This document shows positions 45,701 through 53,348 of a DNA stretch of 64,000 bases, piece after piece. How positions within the stretch are numbered: the first letter of the stretch is position 1; each line of letters opens with the position of its first letter. The notes below the pieces were generated by a model that searched no databases, was not told the DNA's origin, and saw only the letters and a program-made list of their open reading frames with translations. Origin of the DNA: Achatina immaculata (Eukaryota; Mollusca; Gastropoda; Stylommatophora; Achatinidae); assembly GCA_009760885.1 (NCBI GenBank), contig CM019717.1, positions 51,979,366 to 52,043,365 of the forward strand, given 5' to 3'. The position numbers and the translations under genes were made by a program.

Positions 45701-48311
45701 TTCAGATCTGTTGCAGAAAATAAACAGGCTTTCAGAACAGTTATTTTTTTATACTTAGAGTCAAATGTCTGACATGTCTTGAACCCACATTAGTAGCAAC
45801 ATGGACCACATGTGCTCAGAGTAAAAAACTGAAGACTCAGTAAAACAGAAGATGCATTATTTATAGTGTTGTCTAGTAAGGTCTGTCTGCTACCGTATGA
45901 CAGTACATGGTGGCTCAGGAGAGTCGAAAGGCTATAGGAGTAAATCCCAAAAGAAAATTCTGGAGGGAGTGACCCTAAAGCAGGTAGTGGTGAGGTTCTT
46001 AAACCTATCCACCTTCTGGCATCTCCTGCAGCTCTGCTAGATTTTCAGATGATGGACCATGTCCTTCCACTGGAGTTGAATTTGCTGAGTCAAGAGGGAG
46101 AAAGAGCAAGATTGACAAGGCACATTCTCCATGCCAACTACCCAAGTGAAGCATGATGAGAGATCAAAGGAGATGTAAACTCCATCTTTGTGTGAAGCAT
46201 GAACACAAAATGGAAAGTAGTAGTCACAAGTCCTCTCAAATTGATTGTCTTTCTTACAAGGATGATACAAAAAAGCTAAGTGTTTGTTTTTCATCCATTT
46301 TTCATGCTCTGCCCACTTTTCTCACTCTTTTTATCTTTTTTTTTTTTTTTTTTGTAAAACTGAACCATACATCTCAGTCTACAATTATTACTAGAACCAA
46401 TTTTACCACAGATGTCATTTCTCTCATTTCTTGAGATTTTTCTATTAGCATGAGATCTGGAAAGCGCTTGTGAAAGACTGAGTGCAGAGTGACTCTGAGC
46501 AAGGGCACGGTATCATATGAGGAGGAAATAAGGACCAAACTTGAAATTAAAAGATACAAATGCAAGGAATGAACCATGCAATACAAATATTATTTGCAGT
46601 TACTGTGGTGGCTAATCCAGCCATGAAATAAGCTGCTCAGCAAGATGCTGCTTGACAAAATCCACAACTGTTGACTTCTGTTTGCTTTAGAACAGTCTCA
46701 TTAGGCAAAGAATGCCAGTACATATAATAATGATATCTATTACTGCTGCGAATGGTTCAGAGATATGGGTTATGACCAAGACAATACAACAGAGGATACA
46801 AACATTCATGAACTACTGCTTGAGGAGGATTTTAAACATTAAATGGCAGGACAATATCAGGAACAAGGAGGTCTTGGAAAGGGCAGGACAAGAACCTATG
46901 AACCTACAAATCATGTCTAGGAAGTGGAGGTGTATTGGCCAAACTCTGAGAAAACCTGACACTAACATAGGCACTGACACAGAATCCTCAAGGAAATAGA
47001 AAATGAGGAAGACCTAGACTTACTTGGAGAAGAGAAATTATGACAGTGTTCAGAGACAAGGGATGCACACGGAAGGAAGCAGAGAATAATTCCAAGAACA
47101 GGGATGACTGGAGAGCCTTTATCTGTGACCTATGCTCTCAAGGGAGTGAAAGGTGGTGGTGATGATGATGATGACGATGATGATGATGATGATGATGATG
47201 ATGCAGTAATTATATTATTATTACTGGTGAGATCATTATTTTTCAAGAACAAAATTTCCTTGTCACACCTCATTAAACTGAATGAAAAAAAGAAAGAAAA
47301 AAAAACTTACGATGCTTCTTTTTTCTTCCACTTCTTTTTAGGTTTCTGATCTTTGTTTTCAACTTCTTCATCTACATCATTTACTTCCTCTCTCACAAGA
47401 TCTGTGTGAAGTGGACGGCCATACCAAGACTTTAGTACATTTGAAAGTTTTTCTTTCTGTTTGTTCGTAGAAATGCACTCATGTACAATCCAGTTAGCAG
47501 TCAATGGACTTAGTTTAGATAACAAATTTTCATCCCAATCACTTTTCTGATGTTTTGGTTTGTGGTTTTTATTTTTACTAACATCAGGCTCCTTATTAGT
47601 TTTGCATGTTGACATATCTTTAACATCCTTCATTCCTGACAAGAATTCCTGTGTATTCTGTTCATTTAATTCACTTTTGGAATTTATCTCTTCAGCATGT
47701 GATTCTTTTCCTTCCCTTTTTTTAATCTGCTTTGGAGCAGAAGCACTAGCACTGTGGTAGCTTGTTTCAGTTAAGAAAAGAGAGTTAGATCTTGAGGGAA
47801 ATGTGGGCTCTGTGCTATTCAATGTTTCTTTTCTGACAAGATGAGATTGTTTATGAAGTTGGAGAGATTTATGCTTGGTTTGTGTTTCCAAAGGTACCAA
47901 AGAGTGGGGCTTAATGACTGTTTGTTGATTCTGTGGAAAATTAAAAGTGACTGAACTTCGTTTTTGATGTCTACCAACAGAACTTGCTCTTTTACGAGGT
48001 GGTATCAATTTTCCGGGCTCAAACAAACCAGTGAAGTACTTCTCATTATAAGGCAACATGTGAAAGCATTTGTCCTCAATGACCTCATCTGAAAAAACAA
48101 GGCCTGCACTAGCCATTTCTAAATATTTTTTGCTTTTAGGACACATATTTTGGTGTTTCATGGTCCCATGGAGTTTGTTGGACAGGACAGAGTTAACTAA
48201 ACCAGCTTTCACTTTAGAAGTTCCTGCTCCCAAATTTGGTACATGAACACCAGTTGCACAGGGAAACAGCATACTATGGCTTGCTTGAGTTGAATTTAAA
48301 CTGAAGGTCAT
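20874..48311 (-). CDS. HEATR4: HEAT repeat-containing protein 4-like, 13 coding exons, 1251 aa
   Basis: Coding exons, in transcript order: 48311-47311, 44766-44627, 44076-43933, 43666-43455, 42909-42798, 33952-33777, 31507-31313, 29373-29269, 27052-26869, 26296-26111, 24891-24702, 22957-22762, 21788-20874. All junctions are GT/AG, phases agree at every join, and the total is 3756 bp. Residues 1-330 are disordered and basic; about 430-500 hold a conserved-looking patch (LKHWTGLPQP). About 540-900 form tandem alpha-helical HEAT repeats (DDSHEQVRKAAAITLYSL, VRKAAAQCLGK, WKVKALAIQAIGKIG), and the C-terminal 300 residues are acidic and low in complexity. HEAT arrays are protein-binding scaffolds; the role of HEATR4 itself is poorly known. 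The assignment to HEATR4 rather than HEATR9 or another HEAT protein is from memory of the architecture. It is longer than the roughly 1000-residue human protein, mostly at the C-terminus. Confidence 0.68.
22762..22957 (-). CDS. HEATR4: HEATR4-like coding exon 12
   Basis: Residues 882-947, EMKKALSIFGFKTAEDIDLV and AKRAQLRTMVCQTEEDIV. It completes the last HEAT-like helices and starts a charged helical region. Acceptor ccacag, donor gtatgt. Confidence 0.85.
23455..24065 (-). pseudogene. LINE-A fragment in HEATR4-like intron
   Basis: The frame is open for 199 codons, from AYLGSYIDQDGDTRKEVR to WRTTLRALCDV. It matches LINE-A at 12436-13548 closely and is 5'-truncated after the RT active site. 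It lies on the gene's own strand. Confidence 0.9.
24130..24445 (+). pseudogene. diverged LINE-I fragment
   Basis: The plus strand shows ERRRWQWIG, then WAPQGKR and EEMLVNKGMTQETVKKVAQD across frameshifts. This follows the order of the LINE-I copy at 48590-48930 (RRWRWLGHVL, WTPQGSRSKGRPK). Confidence 0.6.
24702..24891 (-). CDS. HEATR4: HEATR4-like coding exon 11
   Basis: Residues 819-882, AIGKIGEVNNKIKECLLWAL, VRAEACHSLIALNIGDDDV and LLVESDHIVR. HEAT repeats. Acceptor tttcag, donor gtatga, phase 1 in and 2 out. Confidence 0.88.
25110..25510. repeat. degenerate tandem repeat, about 20-24 bp
   Basis: Variants of GATAAAGTGAACAGATATGG repeat irregularly across about 400 bp in the intron between exons 11 and 10. 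The minus-strand open frame here is a by-product. Confidence 0.8.
26111..26296 (-). CDS. HEATR4: HEATR4-like coding exon 10
   Basis: Residues 757-819, LLPAFLSCFDNPFVSIRCEI then VYLATSDPAWKVKALAIQ. HEAT repeat. Acceptor atacag, donor gtatga, phase 1 both ends. Confidence 0.88.
26869..27052 (-). CDS. HEATR4: HEATR4-like coding exon 9
   Basis: Residues 696-757, MMWHDWHMEVRKAAAQCLGK and STKLEAISRLGQL. Clear HEAT repeat. Acceptor ttgcag, donor gtgagt, phase 0 in, 1 out. Confidence 0.88.
27290..27712 (-). repeat. SINE copy with an internally amplified segment
   Basis: The minus-strand head (27712 leftward) has the tRNA-like part with a B-box form TTTCAAGTC. The 3' body, CCAGATGTGATATTGACCAC, matches the SINE at 18386. 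Between them the first segment of the body is repeated five times. Confidence 0.75.
27421..27635. repeat. 43-bp minisatellite, five copies, born inside a SINE
   Basis: Units start CAGACACTCATTTCTACAGC at 27421, 27464, 27507, 27550 and 27593. The same segment occurs once in the related SINE at 42430-42690. Confidence 0.92.
29269..29373 (-). CDS. HEATR4: HEATR4-like coding exon 8
   Basis: Residues 661-695, NLVHCMVAEQLNSSSWRHRV and ACKILSTLFGSISK. Phase 0 both ends, acceptor tttcag, donor gtatgc. Confidence 0.85.
29646..31212 (-). mobile_element. Penelope-like element fragment between 440-bp inverted arms
   Basis: Arms at 29646-30088 and 30774-31212 are nearly identical inverted copies; visible differences are a few bases plus A/T-run length. 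Both contain GCTCACGCCGAAACGTCAC and an AAT triplet run. Between them is a minus-strand GIY-YIG ORF. The arm downstream of the ORF is in sense and the upstream arm is inverted. The RT domain is missing. Confidence 0.88.
30171..30773 (-). CDS. Penelope-type GIY-YIG endonuclease domain (RT lost)
   Basis: The ATG at 30746 opens 191 codons, but the frame continues upstream (GCVKPFHPHGQ) to the arm boundary at 30773, so the start is a truncation. YKREPNLKDILVHSHL is the linker typical of Penelope elements after the RT, followed by CNRPRCVTC. The endonuclease core is VIYVIVCKRCRITYIGETG with R and H in LRLGDRMQKH and the catalytic-type E in ALENCCIQNYGTL. The ending LEPHGLN is also characteristic. 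No stops interrupt it. It sits in a HEATR4-like intron, on the same strand, and is presumably inactive without RT. Confidence 0.88.
   Translation of the reverse strand, partial: VKPFHPHGQMVKKILYRHLPIIQLDSDTRNIFSEAPLLAYKREPNLKDILVHSHLKQSLTYVGTRKCNRPRCVTCPVVWETKTITFPKTILTLHEGFTCESRNVIYVIVCKRCRITYIGETGLRLGDRMQKHLYDITQHASKPVPNHFNGPNHRGKSDFLVTAIKQCHADDTSRLALENCCIQNYGTLEPHGLNSLFSYT
31313..31507 (-). CDS. HEATR4: HEATR4-like coding exon 7
   Basis: Residues 596-660, AKERLREIMTSENEVDRW, AGVQCLAHYGV and VVAEIIKQILFTES. HEAT-like helices. Exactly 65 codons between phase-0 sites (acceptor tttcag, donor gtgagt). Confidence 0.85.
32003..32530 (-). pseudogene. LINE-D C-terminal fragment with (GAA)n tail
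   Basis: The minus strand encodes KTIIKPAIMYGSETW, then IFENKILRRIFGLIKD, RLCWLGHIERM and RPRQRWKDNIEEDIKEIG. The stop falls in a (GAA)n tail (32017-32040). The 3' end has a small hairpin (GAGCCTTAATGGCTC). Confidence 0.85.
33135..33330 (-). repeat. fragment homologous to LINE-H at 55070-55250
   Basis: Shares, in order, ATGGTGGAGTCTGCCAAAGA, AGTATTGAATACTCTCTG and CAGCTCCCAC-type segments with the 55-kb copy. The minus frame gives SLADSTIMGTMPVP. Confidence 0.6.
33777..33952 (-). CDS. HEATR4: HEATR4-like coding exon 6, first clear HEAT repeat
   Basis: Residues 537-595. VALECLLDDSHEQVRKAA then ITLYSLERPSDK has the helix-turn-helix pattern with the D/V/R-K positions typical of HEAT. Acceptor ggcag, donor gttaag, phase 1 in and 0 out. 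Confidence 0.85.
34000..35660. other. intronic DNA, nothing recognised
   Basis: AT-rich intron with no supported exon, repeat family or structural signal. Confidence 0.4.
35668..36000 (-). pseudogene. LINE-J-like 3' end with (TTGA)n tail
   Basis: The minus strand shows RQREKLLDGLSAWVGRKSP, ADLI and WREMIAYAMRHDT, then a TGATTGATTGA tail. The order matches the LINE-J at the right edge (EMILDSLTGWCERRSPTEL, WRSIIANACRHGT). Confidence 0.72.
36040..37205 (+). pseudogene. LINE-E, 5' part (linker and start of RT)
   Basis: A decayed frame runs LKEENVKEEYEKKISELF, then MEPDLLQAEIREAIRKAP and IHSELIKCTKEVGI. It ends with YVDQENVFDRVDRYKLREIL, the RT block containing the F-D motif. It stops abruptly where a minus-strand LINE-B tail begins and continues at 39943. 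Confidence 0.8.
37222..38893 (-). pseudogene. LINE-B copy inserted in LINE-E
   Basis: The minus strand runs from KEPEPTEEVLWAIKNLKNGK through NYRTVALISYASKILLKI, IRYANDTVLLS-type RT box and ACETWTLNTTAEKHINAFEC to the C-terminus, then a (TGAA)n tail at 37222-37240. Multiple frames are used, so it is inactive. A family-K fragment interrupts it at about 38205-38285. Confidence 0.85.
38205..38285 (+). repeat. family K 3' end inside LINE-B
   Basis: AAAGGGCAGAATGTCAGATG ... GAAATAAAGATCAATCAGTCA, about 90 percent like 1529-1590. It splits the LINE-B RT between FD and IKQG. Confidence 0.7.
38895..39378. other. unassigned sequence between two LINE-B pieces
   Basis: No frame or repeat was recognised. 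The LINE-B pieces on either side overlap by about 140 bp in the element (both contain EEVLWAIKNLKNGKSP), so this is not a simple insertion in one copy. Confidence 0.4.
39379..39925 (-). pseudogene. second LINE-B piece (linker and RT start)
   Basis: The minus strand reads ITAGTLELIKQCRGMK-like residues in the linker, then KKIRSVEEIVKCLKK and EPEPTIEEVLWAIKNLKNGK. It is cut at its 3' side near 39379. Confidence 0.78.
39943..41090 (+). pseudogene. LINE-E, 3' part, resuming after the insertion
   Basis: The frame resumes exactly where the RT block left off: KIYMKTDSV, EPLITKS, ISLTFMTYIDNTCKEA. It continues through KTEVITIVREE and KQVKHFKYLDSTI to MRCLRILNVTRRDQIRND and GVTPVLHYIQKLQVKCFGHV. The (ACAAG)n tail at 40953-41075 marks the 3' end. 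Confidence 0.82.
40953..41075 (+). repeat. (ACAAG)n pentanucleotide, LINE-E 3' tail
   Basis: About 24 units with GACAAGGCAAGG variants, directly following the LINE-E coding remnant. Confidence 0.9.
41205..41330 (-). pseudogene. short inverted LINE-E fragment
   Basis: Complementary to about 40645-40770 (GATGCCATCAGGGCAAA, AGTACTACAC), so a hairpin-like pair of LINE-E pieces lies 0.4 kb apart. Confidence 0.82.
41661..42375 (+). repeat. 23-bp minisatellite, about 31 copies
   Basis: Unit CTTCATCTTCTGTGCTTCAC plus three bases, with few substitutions (CTC/CCC, TGC/TGT). Since 23 is not a multiple of three and no unit has a stop in any plus frame, all three frames stay open across the array. Confidence 0.96.
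42430..42690 (-). repeat. tRNA-derived SINE copy
   Basis: The minus-strand head has an A-box-like GTGGTAAAGTGATTAGTG and a B-box form GTTTGAATCC. The body matches the SINEs at 18386 and 27290. It contains one copy of the segment amplified at 27421-27635. Confidence 0.78.
42725..42769. repeat. (TG)n(GA)n microsatellite
   Basis: TG then GA dinucleotides beside exon 5 of the HEATR4-like gene. Confidence 0.85.
42798..42909 (-). CDS. HEATR4: HEATR4-like coding exon 5
   Basis: Residues 500-537, DTEMLTSASNKFNSATKK and VQMQKIRQNHTLVSIG. Acceptor ctttag, donor gtgaga. The following intron (33953-42797) is the longest, 8.8 kb, and is packed with LINEs. Confidence 0.72.
43455..43666 (-). CDS. HEATR4: HEATR4-like coding exon 4
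   Basis: Residues 429-499, including KCHVYNTTVGPSEILME and GLKHWTGLPQPVN. Acceptor acacag, donor gtaaaa (weak consensus). Phase 1 in, 0 out. Confidence 0.78.
43933..44076 (-). CDS. HEATR4: HEATR4-like coding exon 3
   Basis: Residues 381-429, VQTPPPKLRDFLNPQVG and YQQEWLIG. The acceptor is a tandem pair six bases apart (atttag, gtgcag), so use of the second would drop two residues without a frameshift. Donor gtatgt. Confidence 0.78.
44627..44766 (-). CDS. HEATR4: HEATR4-like coding exon 2
   Basis: Residues 334-381, RVYSMTPPPAEHSDPYSDD then basic KKKRIQNREET. Acceptor aaccag, donor gtatga; phase 2 in, phase 1 out, matching both neighbours. Confidence 0.75.
44770..46695. other. HEATR4-like intron 1, unassigned part
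   Basis: No exon found. Some stretches (45100-45420, 45750-46050) have higher complexity and may be old repeats, but I cannot place them in a family. Confidence 0.4.
46700..47205 (+). pseudogene. LINE-G 3' fragment with (GAT)n tail
   Basis: The frame gives ANGSEIWVMTKTIQQRIQTF, YCLRRILNIKWQDNIRNKEV, MSRKWRCIGQTLRKPDTNIG. Shifted frames then lead to a (GATGAT)n tail at 47157-47202. Confidence 0.85.
47311..48311 (-). CDS. HEATR4: HEATR4-like coding exon 1
   Basis: Starts at the ATG of MTFSLNSTQASHSMLF and codes residues 1-333, ending in lysine-rich KKKWKKKEA with donor gtaagt (phase 2). An acceptor-like ccacag lies 13 bp before the ATG, so a 5' UTR exon upstream is likely. It contains LSPLTANWIVHECIS near residue 270, probably the first structured helix. 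Confidence 0.82.
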
Positions 48312-48589
48312 TGTTGCTGTTCATCTGTGGACCTGGTAAATTTAATGAATTTTATAACATTTTATAAAATAAATCACAGATCCATCTGTCTCTTCATTAC
48401 ATAAAGAAACTAGTGTTAAATGCTCTACATTTTAAATATAGTACACTTATTATTTAAATTGAAAGTAGTAATTGTAATGTTTTTTAAAATTAATAATGAT
48501 CAGAAAACACTATCACTATGTAAAATAATACATTATCATAATTATGACAAAATTCACTTTGAATATGATGTGGTTTTAGACTAAATGTT

Positions 48590-48945
48590 TACGTAGAATT
48601 AAAAAAATATTTTGGCCAAACACCATAAGAAATAACATCTTATTGGCAGAAATGCAGATGAAACCACTGACAACAATTATTGAGGAAAGACGCTGGCGAT
48701 GGTTGGGACATGTGCTCTGAATGACTGACAACTCACTACCAAAAATAGCACTAAGATGGACACCACAGGGGAGCAGAAGTAAGGGTAGACCAAAAGAGAC
48801 ATGGAGAAGAACAACAGAAAGGATGTTGAGCAATAGAGGGCTCACCTGGGCAAGAGCAGAAAAAAAGGCGAAAGACAGGCATTTGTGGAAAACCCTTGCG
48901 GAAGCCCCATGTGCCCTGGGCACTTAAGGTCCAGAGAGAGATGAT
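48590..48945 (+). pseudogene. LINE-I C-terminal fragment
   Basis: The frame reads NNILLAEMQMKPLTTIIEER, RRWRWLGHVL, stop, then LPKIALRWTPQGSRSKGRPK and EKKAKDRHLWKTLAEAPCAL. A near-identical but deleted copy lies at 57575-57757. It lies upstream of the HEATR4-like start codon. Confidence 0.85.
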
Positions 48946-49055
48946 GTGGTTTTGCGATATAAAAGAAAGAATTATAATGTGGCCAATTAAATAATCTTTA
49001 ACCTATAAACCTTTGTTACTGGATGTCAAGTATTTAACTCTCTCTCTCTCTCTGA

Positions 49056-49085
49056 ACCTTAAGTGCCCAGGGCACATGGGGCTTC
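49056..49085 (-). repeat. 30-bp inverted copy of the LINE-I 3' end
   Basis: Perfect reverse complement of 48901-48930, preceded by (CT)n just as the direct copy is followed by GA. It fuses directly to LINE-B at 49086. Confidence 0.88.
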
Positions 49086-50560
49086 TGAACCCAAACCGAT
49101 AATTGAAGAAGTTTTATGGGCAATAAAGAATCTGAAAAATGGTAAATCACCAGGATGTGATGAGATAACAGCTGAACTTATTAAAGCAGGAGGAAAGGAA
49201 TGTGCAACAATCAATTATGCATTATGTAAAAAGATATGGCATTCAGGTATCTAGCCAAAAGAATGGAAAAGAACTGTATTCATACCACTGCCAAAAAAGG
49301 GTAACCTGAAATTATGCACAAACTACAGAACTGTTGCCCTGATTAGTCATACCAGTAAAATTCTGTTAAAAATCATAATGGGTAGACTTCATAAGAAAAT
49401 AGAAGAAGAAATCAATATGGTTCAAGATGGTTTCAGGCAAGGAAGAGGATCAAGAGATTGTATATTCAATATAAGATTAATAACAGAGAAATGCAGAGAG
49501 TTTCATGTGAATCTATCTTTTATAGACTACTCAAAGACATTTGATTGTGTACAACACCAGAAACTTTAGGAAATAATGGGATTTACAACACATTGGATAC
49601 AATTAACATCACTGCTGTATCTAAACCAGCAAGCAGCAGTAAGAATAAATGGTGAAACAACAACTTGGTTTGACATAAAACAAGGGGTCAGTCGGGGGTG
49701 CATATTGTTGCCTTACTTATTTAACTTCTATACTGAAAATATAATGAGGAATGTTAGAGAAGATGCAGACAAAGAATATTACAAATCCATAAAAACTGTA
49801 GGCTTTGAAATACCAGAGATTAGATATGCTGATGACACAGTATTACTGTCCACAACACAAAAAGGAATGGAAAAACAGTGAAGAGCAAAACCTCTATCTT
49901 AATGCCAAGAAAACTAAATTGATGACAAATGACAAAACACAAGGCAGCTGATATATGTATCAATGAGGAAAAATTGGAAGAAGTTGAGAGTTTTGAATAT
50001 CTTGGATCACTGCTAACTAATAATGGAGATACAATGAGGGAAATTAAAAGGAGGATATCTATCGCTATTCAGAAAGTAAAACAGCTAAAGAATCTGTGGA
50101 GTGGAACAGACAGAACCACAAAAATAAGATTTTTAAGGGCATGCAACTTTTCCATTGCAACATATGCCTGTGAGACCTGGACACTTAACAAAACAGCAGA
50201 GAAACACATAAATGCCTTTGAATGTAAATGCTACAGAAGAGTTCTTCAAATATCATGGACAAACTGCAAGAACTTAATATTGAAGAAGGATGGCTAGTAA
50301 AGAGGATTAAACAAAGAAAACTTAAATATTTTGGACATATTAAACGTCATGATAATCTAGAGAAGACCGTATTGGAAGGGTACATAATGGGAAAAAGAAA
50401 GAGAGGAAGACCAAGGTGAAGATGACTGCCAGACATCGTTGATAATCTGCAAATAGATGCATCAGCAGCAGGCCATCTTGCTCACAACCAAGAGGCCTAC
50501 AGGAGTGCTGTTAAGGAGGCAAATTTCCACAAGGGACAAGCAAATGAATGAATGACCCAA
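49086..50560 (+). pseudogene. LINE-B, longest copy: RT through 3' tail
   Basis: The order is EEVLWAIKNLKNGKSPGCDE, NYRTVALISHTSKILLKI, MVQDGFRQGRGSRDC, the F-D block FIDYSKTFDC, the catalytic IRYADDTVLLST, FEYLGSLLTNNGDTMREI, TYACETWTLNKTAEKHINAF and LKYFGHIKRHDNLEKTVLEG. It ends in AAATGAATGAATGAC. A few stops and two frameshifts (about 49567 and 49880) inactivate it, but the RT active site is intact. Confidence 0.9.
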
Positions 50561-50847
50561 CTTTTTAGTGAGAAAAAGGGCAAGCAAGAAGGCAGCGGTG
50601 TTTCTTATGACTGTCAGTATAATAGCATTAAAAGACTTATGAACTCTGTTAATATCCTGATGATCACAGTAGGAGTTATAGATGTAAAGTAAAAAAAAAC
50701 AGATGAAAATTTCTTTCACTACGCAAAGTTAACTTGTGTTAAACGGAACGTGCTAATTGTTAAAAAAAAGTTTCAAATGCTTTCCACTAAATACTTTTCA
50801 GCCAAAGCAACAAGAATATCAATTTATATACTGTTATTGTGTGCAAT

Positions 50848-51012
50848 AATGGGAAAAAGAAAGAGAGGAAAACCAAGGCGAAGATGGCTGCAAGACATCG
50901 TTGATGATCTGCAAATGGATGCATCAGCAGCAGGCCATCTTGCTCACAACCAAGAGGCCTACAAGAGTGCTGTTAGGGAGGCAAAGTTCCACAAGTGACA
51001 TGCAAATGAATG
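50848..51012 (+). pseudogene. LINE-B 3' end fragment
   Basis: GKRKRGKPRRRWLQDIVDDL and AAGHLAHNQEAYKSAVREAK, then AAATGAATGAATAC. Confidence 0.88.
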
Positions 51013-51838
51013 AATACAATATTGTGTGCAAAAACGAATATGCTCTGTGATAACATAAAATTAAGAGGAAATAAATTTTAACGAACCTTAATGCAATGAT
51101 ACAATGTGTTGACGCTTGCTGTTACCATGAGAACGGCCAAAACTGACCTTCTCCAAATGAAGAGCTACCAGTCTATTTTGCATAGGAAATATGAATGTTA
51201 TAGAAACGGATACAGAAATGGAACTAACATGGTCTAGCCACTTATCACGAGAACGCAACATGGACATGGACTGAATGAAAACACACACAGCATTTCTGCT
51301 GGCACACAAAGACGCTGCTAGCTTTTCTTGCTGGAACGCCAAAGTTCCGCTTAAAAAAAGTTTTAGTATAAAATGTAAATATATTTGAAAACAACTAACT
51401 GGACACAAACTGACAGACAGGCAGAGCCGGAACACATTTTTGTATTTGGGAAGAAAGACGTGACATATGGCCAACCTTAGATTACATTTAGACCAATACA
51501 TGAAAGAATAGTTAGTGTTCACATCAATTTCATATTTACAGAACTGTCAGTCACTCAAAGCATTGCCACAACGAACTACTAGGGTGACAAAAAATAGTAT
51601 GACTGACCATTATGCAGTCATGGAATTTAAGCATTCATTTCAGATGCAACGGCATCGTTGAATTCTAGCGTTTTCGGATTTGTTGAAGTATAAGTTATAA
51701 GTATTTAAGTTCCGTTTTCATTTATCTTGGTCTTTTTCTGCGTGTAATAAACCAACAATTACCGCATTTCTGCATGCATTAGATCAATGACTGCCGCAAA
51801 CATCTGATGGTAATGGATGTTATCCTTTCCAAACTTTG

Positions 51839-51886
<48 letters not shown>

Positions 51887-52867
51887 CGCCTCTACAAGCC
51901 ATGTCCTAATTTTTAACAGCTACTATGATTTGGGGGGGGGGGGGGAGGAGGATGAAAACATCGCCGAAGACATGAGAAAAAAATGAAGCTAGATACTAAA
52001 ATACTGCAGTGAACACCACTGAGCCTAGAAATTAATAAATTGAGAAAAGATCACAAAAATATATCAAGCAACACTTCAAAGGAAGAAAACAAAACGAAAC
52101 AAACAACGTAGAGAGGGGTGAGAGTGTGAGTTGTTTTTTTTTTTTAAGTTACTAGTGATTTATTTATCTAGTTATTTATTTATTTATATGCATGGGTTAC
52201 TGGATATACGTACTGGACATATATCTCGTTGGTGCAGTATGGCGTTCAGACAGATAAGTCAAAAGACATGCTTATTGGTGAAATGATAGAGAAATTGTCA
52301 GACAGATGGTCAAGAAGATAGATGAGGGATAGTTTGACAGTAACTTCTGATTGTCGTTCCCGGGGGGGGGGCGGGCAGCTCGTGAAATATAAATTCTTGT
52401 GACGTCACGCTGAGGATGAATACACAATGTCACAATGAACAATCGACCTATGATTCTTGTTAAATTTGTAGGTAGGAAAAAATAATATCAGCAGTAACGG
52501 AGAGCGCACTTTTTTTCATTCAAACAATATTTCTGCACGAAATTTTGTTTATGCTTCACCTGTTTGTACCTAGTATGTTCCCATAAGATAAGGCCAGTTT
52601 CCGTTTTTCGTGACTGCTTTTCATTGTAAATCCTTTAGTTAACGAAAGCACGTGACTAAATTGTTGAAATGTTCTTTGGTACTTCATGTCATACAGTTTT
52701 CTGATTTATTTCTTGTATAAGTGCACGCAGAAGAACATCAGGAGGTACGTCTGGAAATTATAATTCATGAAGACATTTGCTGTTAAAAAAAATTATAAGT
52801 GAAGCGTGAGTACTTCAATCTTGGTGTGAAAATTCTAGCAACTGCATACTCAGTATATGTAAATCAA

Positions 52868-52904
<37 letters not shown>

Positions 52905-53113
52905 ATCTAAATTTTCATGTTAAAAGTTTGAAAAATTGCAGATAAACTTTAGAAATCACTCCATAAAGAGGTGCTTTGTGGAAGCCGTAACAGATGATAT
53001 CTAAGTGATTGTACAATGCAGTGGCAAAAAGTGTATTTTAATTCAAATTAACAATACATAACAAAATCCACGCATATTAATAAAGCTGACAGTATGTCAT
53101 TATTTATCAACAG
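51013..53113. other. 2-kb interval between head-to-head genes, no coding recognised
   Basis: Apart from (CT)n at 51842-51882, G runs at 51932 and 52363, and (TA)n at 52868-52901, no repeat family is recognised. As the largest repeat-poor stretch between the HEATR4-like and HYKK-like starts, it is the likely place for promoters and 5' UTR exons. Confidence 0.45.
52400..52407. promoter_or_regulatory. palindromic CRE-like site TGACGTCA
   Basis: Perfect 8-bp cAMP-response-element consensus about 700 bp upstream of the HYKK-like ATG and 4.1 kb from the HEATR4-like ATG. Location is plausible; function is untested. Confidence 0.35.
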
Positions 53114-53348
53114 ATGCCCAGTGTTTGTCGCCCAGCAATCAGCTCAAATGATGTCCCGTTAATTGTGCAAAAAATATATAATTTAGAGGTGAATGTAGTA
53201 AGGGAGCTTGACAGTTATGATGACCAAAACTTTTTAGTTGAAGTTGTTCCAGGATCCAGTTTGCCTCCAAATGTTCAGTCAGTAAATCAGCATGGCTATG
53301 TGCTGAAGGTTCTCAACTCACTGGATTCATTGAAACCAGATGTTGTAG
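53114..53348 (+). CDS. HYKK: HYKK-like coding exon 1
   Basis: Residues 1-78 and the first base of 79. PLIVQKIYNLEVNVVREL, SYDDQNFLVEV and GYVLKVLNSLDSLKPDVV. Donor gtttgt; phase 1. Confidence 0.88.

Noticed and set aside
48576..48923. Minus-strand 115-codon frame starting MPRAHGAS
   Set aside because: Antisense of a LINE-I fragment; the sense strand explains the sequence.
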